64,000 bases of DNA from UQRS01 sp050946935 (GTDB lineage Bacteria; Bacillota; Clostridia; Oscillospirales; Acutalibacteraceae). Position 1 is the first letter of the stretch, and each line of letters begins with the position of its first letter. Location of the stretch: assembly GCA_050946935.1 (NCBI GenBank), contig JBMNVR010000001.1, positions 124,001-188,000 of the forward strand. The letters are read 5' to 3'. The position numbers were made by a program, and so were the translations under genes. A model generated the notes under the pieces. That model did no database searches and was not told where the DNA came from. It saw only the letters and a list, made by a program, of their open reading frames with translations. Below, in pieces: positions 51,238 to 60,541 of the stretch.

Positions 51238-52470
51238 TTACTTCCGGGCTGTATCCCCTTGCGGAGGGAAACGGTCGCTGTTGTCCCGAACACTGCCGGC
51301 TGTGTAGGGCAACGGGAGGTGGAAATCTCCAAATCCGGCGATAAAATGTTCGGATGGATGCTCGTATGCGAGAAAACGGTTGGCCGGCCTCCACAAATCT
51401 CCCTCCAGCCGGTAATCGGCCGTCGGCCAGAGCGTCACCGCTGCGTCGGCCAGCCGGTATACCTCGCGGTCGGCGCCGTTGAAGCCGTGGTGCGCGACCT
51501 GCACTATGTCCGACTTCAGCAGCGGGCCGTACATCTCCAGCAGGAGGCGGCTCTCCTCCTCTCCCGTGTCGCCGAGGAAGAGGATGCGCTGTCCCCGCAC
51601 TGTCAGCGCTACAACAGAGGAGGCGTCGTTGTGGTTGCCTACCCGGGCGGGGTAGATTACCTCATGCGATAAAAGTACCTCAAAATCCAGGTTGCGGATC
51701 GAAAAGGTCTGACCGGTCGTGATTTTATAATGCGGCGTATCGGCATAACAGCTTTCCATAAGCGCATAGAACTCGGCTGATGTCACGTTATCCTCCGCTC
51801 GCCATTCGTCCGCTTCCGGCAGGGCGAGGCTCGGGAAATTATAATAAAACCCCTCGACGGAAAAGCGGCCGCGGTAGTGTTTGGTCATTTCCATAAAACA
51901 GCCGATGTGATCCTGATGGATATGGGTGAAATACCAGCCGCAAATGCGAATCTCGCCGCCGCCGGACAGGTCGGAGAGGGCGGCGAACAGCCGATCGTCC
52001 TCCCCCTTTGTGAAATAGCCGCCGTCGATCACGAAGAGGCTGCCGTCGCAAGCCCGCACAATATACGACATGCCGCAGTCGATCTCCCGCTGGTCGAGTG
52101 ACAGCCCACGCAGGCAGCAGGGAGCACTGTCCGGACAGTCCGCCTTCTCCGGAGGGAAAAGCGCCTCCGGCTCATACAGCAGCCGAAGCTCGTCCCGGCC
52201 GCCGAGAAACAGGAGCCGGGCGGCGTCGGTGCCGCGCCGCAGGGTGAGGAACCGGTTCTCCCCCGACCGGCGGTCGCTTTGCAACGTCCAGCCGGCGTCG
52301 GACAGCCGGGAAGCGTAGTCCACCGCCTCCGCTTCCTTCGCGTTTTGAAAAGCCTGTACTCCCGCGCCGTTGTTGGCGTTGTAAACCGGCGCCTCTTCAT
52401 CCGCGCGAAAGGGCGGAAGAGGGAAAGCAGCCGGCAGATCGGTTTTTCTCCAAAGACGATTGGCACTCAT
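51238..52470 (-). CDS. MBL-fold metallohydrolase (ComEC/Rec2 C-terminal-like)
   Basis: A 410-residue cytoplasmic protein with a metallo-beta-lactamase fold: FVIDGG, the dinuclear metal motif THIHQDH (H about residue 182), the later ILFLGDTGEEESRLL with bridging Asp, and VAHHGFNG with the final His. This arrangement is closest to the stand-alone hydrolases related to the ComEC nuclease domain. The N-terminal 130 residues have no recognised domain. Substrate unknown (nucleic acid, cyclic nucleotide or lactone). A promoter lies in front of it, so it is probably transcribed alone. Confidence 0.85.
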   Translation of the reverse strand: MSANRLWRKTDLPAAFPLPPFRADEEAPVYNANNGAGVQAFQNAKEAEAVDYASRLSDAGWTLQSDRRSGENRFLTLRRGTDAARLLFLGGRDELRLLYEPEALFPPEKADCPDSAPCCLRGLSLDQREIDCGMSYIVRACDGSLFVIDGGYFTKGEDDRLFAALSDLSGGGEIRICGWYFTHIHQDHIGCFMEMTKHYRGRFSVEGFYYNFPSLALPEADEWRAEDNVTSAEFYALMESCYADTPHYKITTGQTFSIRNLDFEVLLSHEVIYPARVGNHNDASSVVALTVRGQRILFLGDTGEEESRLLLEMYGPLLKSDIVQVAHHGFNGADREVYRLADAAVTLWPTADYRLEGDLWRPANRFLAYEHPSEHFIAGFGDFHLPLPYTAGSVRDNSDRFPPQGDTARK

Positions 52471-52508
52471 GTTTGTCTCATCCCTTTTTGTATGAATTGC
52501 AAATCAAA

Positions 52509-52537
52509 TGATAGCACAAACCGTCCGGCGATGCAAT
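52509..52537 (-). promoter_or_regulatory. Promoter of the MBL hydrolase gene
   Basis: Minus strand TTGCAT, 17-nt spacer, TATCAT, about 39 bp before the ATG. The 270 bp to the next gene hold nothing else I recognise. Confidence 0.65.
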
Positions 52538-52740
52538 AACGGGATCGCGCACGGATTGGAAATATTTGCGTTGGACGCCTTTTTTCTTGGGCACAGGTGC
52601 TTTCTTTTGGACAGGTGCAAAGGCAAAACTCGGAAAAAGAAGATGAAAACGGAAATTAGCAAATTTTCGCCGCGCGCATCCTCGGCATTCCCAGGATACT
52701 CCCTGCGCCTGCTTTGGCGTATTCTGTCTGTGCAGAGAGA

Positions 52741-54540
52741 TTACGCCGAGCCGGACCGGCGGCGAAAATCTGCCCAGACCCGCTCAAACCAGTCGTCGGC
52801 TGCCGGAATTGGCCGCCGCGGGCGGTAGAACAGGCGCTCCCCTTCAGTCATCAGGATATCCTTGCCCGCATTTCCCGGGCGATAGCGAAAATCCAGCAGA
52901 GGGATTCCGTCGTCGCACAGGATCATACCGCCGCCCGTGCTTCCCTCCCGCGCGGCGGCGTATCGCATGGCCTGCACGATCAGCCGTGCGCTGTACAGGA
53001 GGTCGCGGGTTTTCTGCCCGGCCGCCGTATCCGGAAAGCCGAGTCTGCCGAGCGCATCGGCCAGATCGGCTTCGAGCGCGGCCATCTCTCCGGGGCTGCG
53101 TAAAACGGCGGCCGAACGGCTCATCCGCCGGGCAAAGGTTTTTCGCAGAGCGAGGTGATTTTCCGGCGTCGGGGTGAAGATCGGCGTTGCGGGAGGCGGC
53201 ACGGCGGCCTTAGCAGGGCGGGTGCGGGCAATATGCTCCGCTGCCCGCAGGCCGCCCACCTGCCCCGCGTTGAGAGCCGAGCCGCCCGGCCGCCGGTTTC
53301 CGAAGGTGCCGGCGCACTCCCCCACGGCATAGAGGCCGCGGACGGTGGTCTGCCAGTTTTCATCCACCGCGGCGCCGCCGTTTTGATGTTGGGCACAGAC
53401 GGCGATTTCCAGCGGCTCGGCCGCGAGGTCCGCGCCCTTGGAGCGATAGAGTTCGATTGCCGCGGGATTGATGGCGCGCAGCCGGTCGATCGGTCGTCCG
53501 GATACCGCGCCGCAGTTTTCAAGATAGGAGCGGCAGACCGGCGAAAGCCGGTCCACTCCCGTCTCCAGTCCGGCCGGATTTTCCCGAAAATCCAGAAAAA
53601 CCCGCCGGCCGAGGGTTTTGGTCTCGTGCAACACGATCAGGTCGATCAGGGAGGAGCCCGTCGCCTTCTCCGGGTCGAAAGGCCACTCGTATCCCTTGAG
53701 AAAAATACGGTTCAGCGCCTCCTCCGGGCGGTCGAAGTAACCGGGCAGAAACTCCCGCCACCGACCGGTTTTATCCAGACTCAGATAGCGGGGCAGGCAT
53801 TGCTGGTAAGAGCCGGACAGGTTCCACCGCGGCCGCACAGAGGCCAGGCCGTACTGCCAAATATGCAGGTTGCAAAGGGCGGCTCCGGCCTCTGCCGCGA
53901 GGGCGAGGCCGCCGGTCTGGCTTTCGGGAAAGACGCTGTCGGCGTAGACGCCGGCCGTCCCGCCGGTGGCGAGGATCAGGTTGGCGCAGGAAAATACGAC
54001 CGGTCGATTGCTCGCGCCCTCCATTGCCAGAAGGCCGGCCACCTCCCCCGAACGGGTGAGGATATTGACCGCCGCAAAGCCATCGAGAATCGGAATCCCT
54101 TTGGCCCGTACCGCGCGTTCGAGCGCCTCGGTCATATAGCGGGAGGTCAGCGGCCCGGCCGAAGTTGCCCGCCGCCGCGGATCGTGGTCGGTTTTATATC
54201 CGACAAACTCGCCGTATGTGTTGGTGGGAAAGGGTACGCCGAGAGTGGCCAGTTTCATAAAGCAGCGGACGCTCCCGGCCGCCTCACACAGGGCGGTGTC
54301 GCCGTCTGCTCCGCCGGCGAAAAGGTCGGCAGCCATCTGGCGCACGCTGTCCCCCTCTTCCCCCGCGAGGGAGAGTTTATAGTAGGTCTGCTTATCGCTG
54401 CCGGCGTTGCGGGAGGCGCCCCAAAGCCGTCCCTCGGTCAGCAGGGCGATGTTGTTCCGGCCAAGACTGTACAGCCAGTCGGCCGCGCCGTAACCGGCGG
54501 CGCCGCTGCCGACGATGATGGTATCGAAGCTGGTTTGCAT
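52741..54540 (-). CDS. FAD-dependent flavoprotein of the fumarate reductase/succinate dehydrogenase family
   Basis: A 599-residue cytoplasmic flavoprotein. The Rossmann FAD site is VGSGAAGYGAAD near residue 10; ATGGTAG, and YAVGECAGTFGNRRPGGSALNAG near the C-terminal FAD-contact region, match the FrdA/SdhA/NadB group, and a helical Succ_DH_flav_C-like tail follows. There is no FMN-binding domain, haem domain, Tat or Sec signal and no iron-sulphur partner gene, so electrons must come from another protein, perhaps the linked OYE-type flavoenzyme or the SDR. Substrate unknown. The ATG at 54540 has AAGGAG 10 nt upstream; a longer frame exists without a ribosome binding site. Confidence 0.82.
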   Translation of the reverse strand: MQTSFDTIIVGSGAAGYGAADWLYSLGRNNIALLTEGRLWGASRNAGSDKQTYYKLSLAGEEGDSVRQMAADLFAGGADGDTALCEAAGSVRCFMKLATLGVPFPTNTYGEFVGYKTDHDPRRRATSAGPLTSRYMTEALERAVRAKGIPILDGFAAVNILTRSGEVAGLLAMEGASNRPVVFSCANLILATGGTAGVYADSVFPESQTGGLALAAEAGAALCNLHIWQYGLASVRPRWNLSGSYQQCLPRYLSLDKTGRWREFLPGYFDRPEEALNRIFLKGYEWPFDPEKATGSSLIDLIVLHETKTLGRRVFLDFRENPAGLETGVDRLSPVCRSYLENCGAVSGRPIDRLRAINPAAIELYRSKGADLAAEPLEIAVCAQHQNGGAAVDENWQTTVRGLYAVGECAGTFGNRRPGGSALNAGQVGGLRAAEHIARTRPAKAAVPPPATPIFTPTPENHLALRKTFARRMSRSAAVLRSPGEMAALEADLADALGRLGFPDTAAGQKTRDLLYSARLIVQAMRYAAAREGSTGGGMILCDDGIPLLDFRYRPGNAGKDILMTEGERLFYRPRRPIPAADDWFERVWADFRRRSGSA

Positions 54541-54649
54541 GGCTTTTGTCTCCTTACAGATTTTGAAAAAGGGGAAAGACGGTCTGTTGTCGTTTCTCGT
54601 CTTTGTCCGATGTGCCAAACGGCGCGCGGATTTTCGTACGCAAAGGCGG

Positions 54650-55384
54650 CTACAGTTGTCGGAGGTGGAAGCCGCCGTCGACGTTCAGCACCTGTCCGGT
54701 GGCAAAATCCAGCCGGCCGCTGGCCGCCGCCAGCACGGCGTCTGCAACATCCTCCGGCCGGCCGATCCGGCGGATGGGGGTCAGCCCCTTTGAAATCCGG
54801 GTGCGATAGGCCTCCTGCACGCCGGCGGTCATATCGGTTTCGATGATACCCGGCCGGATCTCAAAGACCGGGATGCCCACCTCGGCCAGCCGTAGGGCGA
54901 ACAGATCGGTAATCATATGGATGCCGGCTTTGGAAATGCAGTACTCCCCCCGGTTGAGAGAGGCGGCGTAGGCCGACACCGAGGAAATGTTGATGATCCG
55001 GGGACTGTAGTCGGCCTCTCCCACATGGCAGAGCATACGATTGGCCGTCGCTTGGGTAAAGAAAAAGGTGCCCTTCAGATTGGTGTCGAGAACAAAGTCA
55101 AAGCTCTCTTCGCTCGTTTCAAGAAGATCCTGCCGCTGCTTTGGTGCGACGCCGGCATTGTTGACGAGCAGGTCGATCCGGCCAAGCAGTTCCTCCGCGT
55201 GGGAGACTGTACGCCGGATGGCCTCTACATCCCGGTTGTCGCAGATAAGATACTCCATCCCGTTCGGCGGCACATACGCTCCCCGCCCGGTCAGGAGAAC
55301 GCGGTAGCCCTGCTTTTGCAGGACGTCGGCTACCGTTCGGCCGATCCCCTTGCGTCCGCCGGTGACAATGGCTGTTTTGAACAT
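54650..55384 (-). CDS. SDR family oxidoreductase (FabG-like)
   Basis: A 244-residue classical short-chain dehydrogenase: cofactor motif TGGRKGIG, NNAG, catalytic Ser in NISSVSAYAA, and YCISK with catalytic Tyr and Lys, then RPGIIETDMT. It should oxidise or reduce a hydroxyl/keto group with NAD(P)H. It begins 3 bp after the stop of the OYE-type gene, so it is in the same operon. FabG sequences look similar, but the partner genes suggest catabolic or respiratory redox chemistry rather than fatty acid synthesis. Confidence 0.93.
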   Translation of the reverse strand: MFKTAIVTGGRKGIGRTVADVLQKQGYRVLLTGRGAYVPPNGMEYLICDNRDVEAIRRTVSHAEELLGRIDLLVNNAGVAPKQRQDLLETSEESFDFVLDTNLKGTFFFTQATANRMLCHVGEADYSPRIINISSVSAYAASLNRGEYCISKAGIHMITDLFALRLAEVGIPVFEIRPGIIETDMTAGVQEAYRTRISKGLTPIRRIGRPEDVADAVLAAASGRLDFATGQVLNVDGGFHLRQL

Positions 55385-55387
55385 AAA

Positions 55388-56713
55388 TTATACGCCCTCC
55401 TTCTCTCCGCGGTAAATGGGGAGGTAAACCCCGCCGTCCCGCACAACGCAGCCGGACACCCGTCCCATCCGCATCAGTTCGGTGCATTTTCCGCAGGCGA
55501 CGCAGCATTTTTCTTTTCGCATTTCACCGGTGTTCAGGATATCTCCCGCAAAATCGGGATAGGCAAAGCCTTCTCGCCCGAAACCGGTGATGGCGGAAAT
55601 TCCGCTCTCGACCGCGCCGGCCGCAAGCAGCGGCGCGTACTGCCGGAGATAGGAGTGCCCCGAGCTGACAATTTTAAGCTCCGGAAAAGCCGCCGCAATC
55701 TCTCCCGTCAGGCGGAAGATTCGGTCGATGCCGGTCAGCGGGTGCTCGGGCGGGGGAGAGGCAGCGTGGTCGGCCGGCCGGTTGACCCAGGCGTTGAAAT
55801 ACGGGTTGCCGATCGTAATATTCAGCAGCTCCAGCCCGAGGCCGCGATGCAGTCTGCCGATCAGCGCCTTGGGTTCGGTCAGGTCGGGCGCTGTTCCCTC
55901 ACTCGCGCTGCCGAAGCCGTACGGCCGTTCGAACCCATCGTATATGTTCAGCCGGCAGGTTACAAGAAAATCCGGTCCGGTCTCTGCTTTTACTCCGGCG
56001 ATGACGTTTTGCAGCAGACGGGTGCGGTTTTCCAGACTGCCGCCGTACAGGCCGGGGCGGGTATAGGCCGAGCAAAGCTCTGACAAGAGATAGCGGTGGC
56101 AGCACTTGATATCGACGCCGTCGGCGCCGGCCGCTTCGGCCAGCCGGGCGGCGCGGATGTACCGTTCTTCGAGGTTTTGCAGGTATTCGTCGCTGACAAT
56201 GCGGCTGGGATCTATCGGCCGGCCGTTTTCCAATATCGGGTTGTTGTAGGCAATCAGCGGCTCCGGCCGGCCATTCGGCTTGGCGTACCGGCCGGAGTGG
56301 GTGAGCTGCACAATCACAAGCGGAACATATCCGTTTGCCTTTTGGCCGGTCGCTTTGATTTCCGTAATCAGCGTGCGAAAGGCGTCGAGGTTGCTTTCCC
56401 GCAGCAAAAGCTGGCGCGGGTTGGCTCTTCCCTCGGGCGTGACGGCGGTCGCCTCCATCCACAGCAGGCCGGCGCCCCCCTCGGCGAAGCGGCGGTAACG
56501 GCGGCGGGTCAGCCTCCCCGGTGCGCCGGAGGGAAGGGCGTCACAGCCCTCCATCGGCTGGACGGCCAGCCGGTTGGCGACCTTATGACGGCCGAGGGAG
56601 AGCGGCTCCTTCAGCACCTCGGTGTGATCCGAGAGTGGAAAAGCGGCGCCGACCGCCGCCATCTCGGCCTTCAGCGCGTCGATCGAGGGATAATGAAATG
56701 CTTGAAAGGGCAT
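55388..56713 (-). CDS. NADH:flavin oxidoreductase, Old Yellow Enzyme family
   Basis: A 441-residue FMN-binding TIM barrel. Family features: RLAVQPMEGCDA, GGAGLLWMEATAVTPEGR, VQLTHSGR, GADGVDIKCCHRYLLSELCS and the flavin-binding GFGREGFAYPDF region. The C-terminus adds a cysteine cluster KCCVACGKC that resembles the [4Fe-4S] motif of the long 2,4-dienoyl-CoA/BaiCD-type members, but the long members' extra flavodoxin-like FAD/NAD domain is absent. It should reduce an activated C=C bond (enone, enoate, steroid or aromatic). The ATG at 56713 has AAGGAG upstream and lies behind a strong promoter; it leads a three-gene redox operon. Confidence 0.9.
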   Translation of the reverse strand: MPFQAFHYPSIDALKAEMAAVGAAFPLSDHTEVLKEPLSLGRHKVANRLAVQPMEGCDALPSGAPGRLTRRRYRRFAEGGAGLLWMEATAVTPEGRANPRQLLLRESNLDAFRTLITEIKATGQKANGYVPLVIVQLTHSGRYAKPNGRPEPLIAYNNPILENGRPIDPSRIVSDEYLQNLEERYIRAARLAEAAGADGVDIKCCHRYLLSELCSAYTRPGLYGGSLENRTRLLQNVIAGVKAETGPDFLVTCRLNIYDGFERPYGFGSASEGTAPDLTEPKALIGRLHRGLGLELLNITIGNPYFNAWVNRPADHAASPPPEHPLTGIDRIFRLTGEIAAAFPELKIVSSGHSYLRQYAPLLAAGAVESGISAITGFGREGFAYPDFAGDILNTGEMRKEKCCVACGKCTELMRMGRVSGCVVRDGGVYLPIYRGEKEGV

Positions 56714-56762
56714 GGATTTTCTCTCCTTGCGAAATTTGCGGGGAAATACCCGCTTTTGGATG

Positions 56763-56791
56763 ATTATACCCGTCCGGAAGAGTTGTCGCAA
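56763..56791 (-). promoter_or_regulatory. Promoter of the three-gene redox operon
   Basis: Minus strand TTGCGA, 17-nt spacer, perfect TATAAT, 50 bp before the OYE-type start codon. The whole 342-bp gene-free interval 56714-57055 also contains the inverted repeat described next. Confidence 0.8.
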
Positions 56792-56846
56792 GGGCGTGGG
56801 GAGAAGTGGTTTTAATCCTTTTATAAACAGTCTGTTTTCGATCGTG

Positions 56847-56870
56847 ATTGTACAACCGGATGTGTACAAT
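56847..56870. promoter_or_regulatory. Perfect 24-bp inverted repeat, candidate regulator binding site
   Basis: ATTGTACA, 8 bp, TGTACAAT. Its centre lies about 100 bp upstream of the predicted start point of the redox operon, a position usual for an activator, and about 200 bp upstream of the LamG protein gene. No regulator gene is adjacent. Confidence 0.55.
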
Positions 56871-57055
56871 TCACACGTATTGAGCGGCCGGAGCGGGTGT
56901 TATGCGCAAAAACGCAATACATTATGCGAAATATCACAATAGAATTGCGTTAAGAGATGCTGTATCATCAAAATAGACAGAAATCGTTGTACTCTGCTTG
57001 CAATACAGAGAGCTTTTTTACAGTACTGCGGCGGAGGAACAGAAGGAGGAAACAT

Positions 57056-59782
57056 ATGATGCACGGGAAAACAGGACGGTTTACAGCACTGCTGCTGACC
57101 CTATGTATGTTGGTCGGTATGTTTGCCGTCGTGCCCACGACCTCGGCAATTGTGGCGGAAGAACACGTTATCTTCAATCTGGACTTCAGCGAGTATGAGG
57201 GAGGTACTGCGATCACCGATACCGTCTCGGGCGTGACGCTCAAATCCGACGGAATGGAAGCGGGGACGTATACCGATACAAATGGCGTGACGAAGGCCGG
57301 CGCCATCTTCTCCGGGAATACGTCGACCAACGGGATTGCTTGGACCTCCGATGTTCTCGATCCTATGACCAACGCCGGCGAAACGGCAGGATTCAGCTTC
57401 AACACCTGGATGCTGTTTACCAATAAATCTTCGGCTACAGAGTGGTTTGCTTTTTCCCGCAACTGCACCGACAGCACCCGCAACCTCTTTATCGCGCAGG
57501 TGCATAAGGGAAACAGTAACTCCCTGTCTGCTAATATGTGCTATGATCTGAACGATAACGATCACAAGGCGGACGTTTCAGCCGAGTCGAACAAGATCTA
57601 TACCAAATACTGGTACATGATTACCATTGTGCAGGATCCTTCGGACGGGTACCTCCACTTCTACCTGAACGGGGAGGAAATCACCAAGGACGGCAATAAG
57701 CAACTGCCGTCCTCCATCTATAGTCTTGCCAACAATGCCAAAGACACTGCCACCGGCTATTACAGTATCGGCGGCCGCGCAACCAAAAATGACGGTACCG
57801 CACTTTGGAGTGATCCGGTGTTCTCTGGCTATATGGAGAGTTTTACCATGTACAATTGCGCGCTTTCCTCTGATGAGATTTCCGCGCTTTATACCGGGAT
57901 TGAGACCGACGCCGACGCTGCGGCTGTGATTCAGGAGCAGATCAATGCCCTGCCGGAAGCGTCTGCCGTACAGGCCTGGGACAAGGCCGGAATTGAGGCT
58001 GCGCGCGCCGCATATGCACAGGCATCCGAGGCGGTGCAGGCGCTGGTCGATCTTTCCAGACTGACCGCAGCGGAGGCGGCGATCACCGACCTCTACACCA
58101 ATACGCCGGCTGCGGCGATCGAACTGATCTGCGGCATCCATGAAACGACGGCCTCCCGGCTCGGATCGGTCAAGTCGGCCATCGAAGGATACCGCGCGAC
58201 CTATGAGACGATGGATGCCGATACGCAAAAGCTTATTACCAACCTGAGTGAGCTGGAGGCGCTGGAGGCTTCTATGGAAGAGATCACCACTTCCTACAAG
58301 CAGAGCATTGACGCTTGGGTCGAGGCGCATTCAAGCTGGAGCAAAACGGATTTTTCCAGCGTCCCATGGATGTCAGCCGACGTAATCGGCGTGGAAGATA
58401 TGGCCGCTACCGCGGCCGCCATGGGTGACGAGATTTATTACGAATGGATGGAGAGAGATCTCTATATCGGTTTCAGGGGAACGGAGAGCCTGGATAATTA
58501 TCAGACCTTATATATAGAAGCGAACAATACGCCGAGTGACAACCTTGGCAATCCGTGGGGAGACGCGCGTCAGGTAGCTTTTATTCAGGGCGTATTTCCG
58601 GGTATCGCTTTCAGCAACAACTATTACATGCCGGTCAAAAACGACCGGAACATCCCAATGCTGAGTAATACCTTTACCTATAACGGCCGGATCTATCAGC
58701 AGTTCTGGGGCAGGGTGGGGTCGTATGACGCATCGGTAGAAATAGTCAATAAATCGACCGATGTGGATTACCAGACGTCCACGGTATATCCCGGAAAGGG
58801 CGCCGCGAACGAAAACAGCTTCCGGTACGCATATGCAAAATACAATCAGGATAATAAATGGAGTGGCTTGTCCCTCGGTTTGGTGGACGGGGATGCGGCT
58901 GCAATGAGCAATTATGCTTATCAGATTGTGCGCAGCGACGCTGGGACCGGACTGCTGCTGAATACAAATGAGAAAATGGCGGCGATTACACTGGGCACCT
59001 CTGACGTCGGATATATTGACCAGCTTGCGGCCAACGCGGCGACGGTCGTCACCGGTGATCTGGCCGCAGCATTTGCCGCCGCCTCAGCCGAGGATATTGC
59101 GGCGGCGGGCGATCTGGTGTCGGTTTCGGATGCCGAGATCGAGTTTGAAAATGCGATTCTGACGGCCGCTGGATTTTCGGCAAATGTTGCCGACTACACC
59201 GCGGTGGACGCGGCCCTGGACAAGGCTGCCGCTCTGACCGAGGGAGACTACACCGAAGCCTCCTGGGCGAAGCTGCAGACCGCGGTGAACGCGGTGGTGC
59301 GCGACCTCACAGCCAGCAAGCAGGCGACGGTCGACGGCTATGCCGCCGCGATTGAGGAGGCTATCCTCGCCCTCGTACCTACATCGGTCGAGATGAATCT
59401 GACCATCGGCACCGGCATGGTGACCGCCGCGGCCGAGGGTAAGTACGACATCACCTGGAACGCCCACGTGCTGGTCGGGGACACCCTTGCGGTGGAGGAC
59501 ATCAACGCAGCCGGTGTGAAGTTCAAGAACTACGGCGTCTACTACTCGACCGGCAAAGATGTGCTGGCCGACTACAAGAACGCCTCGGCCGATCAAATCC
59601 GTAAGATCGTCTTTGCCCAGGGCGAGGATGTGGATGTCTACACCGCCTACGGCTTCCGGCTGAAGAACGTGGTGGAAAACCGTGTACGCGCGGCCATGTT
59701 CTACATCGAGTACGAGCTGAACGGACAGAGCTATATCCTGCTCAGCACGGTCGACGAGGTGGTTGCCGTCATCGAAGCGTAA
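57056..59782 (+). CDS. Large secreted protein with LamG domain, FIVAR-like helices and a module shared with the SGNH esterase
   Basis: A 908-residue exported protein. Signal peptide about 1-33; LamG/concanavalin-like domain about 35-283 (opening VIFNLDFSEYEGG, closing with the ALSSDEISALYTG motif); helical linkers about 290-460; a module about 480-690 containing NLGNPWG, FPGIAF and YQQFWG that recurs in the dockerin-bearing esterase at 60.5 kb; a FIVAR-like helix pair about 715-778; and a C-terminal beta domain (about 780-908). No dockerin, sortase motif or catalytic signature was found, so it may be an adhesin or substrate-binding protein. Start ATG 57056 is 6 nt after AAGGAGGAA. It is divergent to the redox operon. 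Confidence 0.8.
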   Translation: MMHGKTGRFTALLLTLCMLVGMFAVVPTTSAIVAEEHVIFNLDFSEYEGGTAITDTVSGVTLKSDGMEAGTYTDTNGVTKAGAIFSGNTSTNGIAWTSDVLDPMTNAGETAGFSFNTWMLFTNKSSATEWFAFSRNCTDSTRNLFIAQVHKGNSNSLSANMCYDLNDNDHKADVSAESNKIYTKYWYMITIVQDPSDGYLHFYLNGEEITKDGNKQLPSSIYSLANNAKDTATGYYSIGGRATKNDGTALWSDPVFSGYMESFTMYNCALSSDEISALYTGIETDADAAAVIQEQINALPEASAVQAWDKAGIEAARAAYAQASEAVQALVDLSRLTAAEAAITDLYTNTPAAAIELICGIHETTASRLGSVKSAIEGYRATYETMDADTQKLITNLSELEALEASMEEITTSYKQSIDAWVEAHSSWSKTDFSSVPWMSADVIGVEDMAATAAAMGDEIYYEWMERDLYIGFRGTESLDNYQTLYIEANNTPSDNLGNPWGDARQVAFIQGVFPGIAFSNNYYMPVKNDRNIPMLSNTFTYNGRIYQQFWGRVGSYDASVEIVNKSTDVDYQTSTVYPGKGAANENSFRYAYAKYNQDNKWSGLSLGLVDGDAAAMSNYAYQIVRSDAGTGLLLNTNEKMAAITLGTSDVGYIDQLAANAATVVTGDLAAAFAAASAEDIAAAGDLVSVSDAEIEFENAILTAAGFSANVADYTAVDAALDKAAALTEGDYTEASWAKLQTAVNAVVRDLTASKQATVDGYAAAIEEAILALVPTSVEMNLTIGTGMVTAAAEGKYDITWNAHVLVGDTLAVEDINAAGVKFKNYGVYYSTGKDVLADYKNASADQIRKIVFAQGEDVDVYTAYGFRLKNVVENRVRAAMFYIEYELNGQSYILLSTVDEVVAVIEA

Positions 59783-59849
59783 AGCGCACCACGGATACAT
59801 GAATTAAGCCGCGAACCAACTGTAAAATTTTGCATACAGGAAAACGCCC

Positions 59850-60080
59850 CACCGAATTCATAGCCACCGGCTAAGCCGGTGGCTTGGGTTGGCCCTATAA
59901 GGGTCTATTACCGGCATGTGTCTCAAGACGCACCGAATCTTATTTCATCCGCATCATTTGCCCCACGGCCCGTAAACGGGCAACCGCTGTTCGAACGAAA
60001 GGTTTTCCTTTGCCGATACCTTGCTGATAGCAGCTCGCTTTGCTCCACGCTTGAAGCTAAAGCTTTTTTACGGGGCACTT
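59850..60080. mobile_element. Possible IS200/IS605-like element remnant
   Basis: The segment opens with a perfect hairpin GCCACCGGC-TAA-GCCGGTGGC, followed by GGCCCTATAAGGGTC and further small palindromes (ACGGCCCGTAAACGGGC, GAAGCTAAAGCTT). Such ends with subterminal hairpins are typical of the right end of tnpB elements. No tnpA or tnpB reading frame remains. The identification rests on hairpin style only. Confidence 0.35.
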
Positions 60081-60092
60081 CCACCGGAGAGA

Positions 60093-60477
60093 TTCACCCC
60101 CAAAAGTTAGACGCTTTTGGGGGTGAATATTTTTATGGGAAAGAAGGGAGAAAAACAAAAAAGGTACAGAGCAGAATATAAAATAACGGTTATAATGGAT
60201 ATGCGAGAAAACTTTCTTGGATATCGTGAAGCCGTGAGAAAGTATTGGAAAACACAAAGCAGAAACGAAGAAGAATTGTACAAGGATACGGTAAAGAAGT
60301 GGGAGCGCATCTATTTGGAAGAAGGAGCCGAGGGTCTTATGAAAGAAAAACGAGGCAAAGCTAAATTACTACAACAACGAGAGAATTTCAGGCAAACTAA
60401 AAGGAATGAGTCCGGTGCAATACCGAACTCATTCACAAGTAATTTAATATTTAATTTTGTCTAAACTTTGGGGTTCA
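60093..60477 (+). mobile_element. Internally deleted IS3-family (IS150-like) element with both terminal inverted repeats
   Basis: Left end TTCACCCCCAAAAGTTAGAC and right end (as complement) TGAACCCCAAAGTTTAGAC match as imperfect terminal inverted repeats. Inside are the N-terminal part of orfA and the last 25 or so codons of orfB; everything between is missing. Immediately inside the left end, CACCCCCAAAAG-CTTTTGGGGGTG forms a hairpin before the orfA start, as in IS150 relatives. No clear target duplication was seen. The gene-free stretch 59783-60541 consists of this and the preceding remnant. Confidence 0.82.
60135..60447 (+). pseudogene. IS3-family transposase remnant (orfA N-terminus joined to orfB C-terminus)
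   Basis: The frame from the ATG at 60135 encodes about 75 residues of an orfA helix-turn-helix protein (YRAEYKITVIMDMRENFLGY, VKKWERIYLEEGAEGLM). Near 60365 it meets the end of orfB: in the +1-shifted frame the sequence reads YNNERISGKLKGMSPVQYR followed by THSQVI and stop at 60447, the usual IS3 transposase C-terminus. The DDE core is absent, so it cannot move itself. GC content is visibly lower than in the neighbouring genes. Confidence 0.82.
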
Positions 60478-60541
60478 CTTCAATAGTTCATGAACCTAAC
60501 ACCAGGGGATTTTGGTTATTTTTTCTTCCGATGGGTTTGGA

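Noticed and set aside
53155..54846. A 563-codon plus-strand frame opposite the FAD flavoprotein gene
   Set aside because: The opposite strand encodes clear FAD-binding and family motifs; the plus frame is low-complexity antisense with no known domain.
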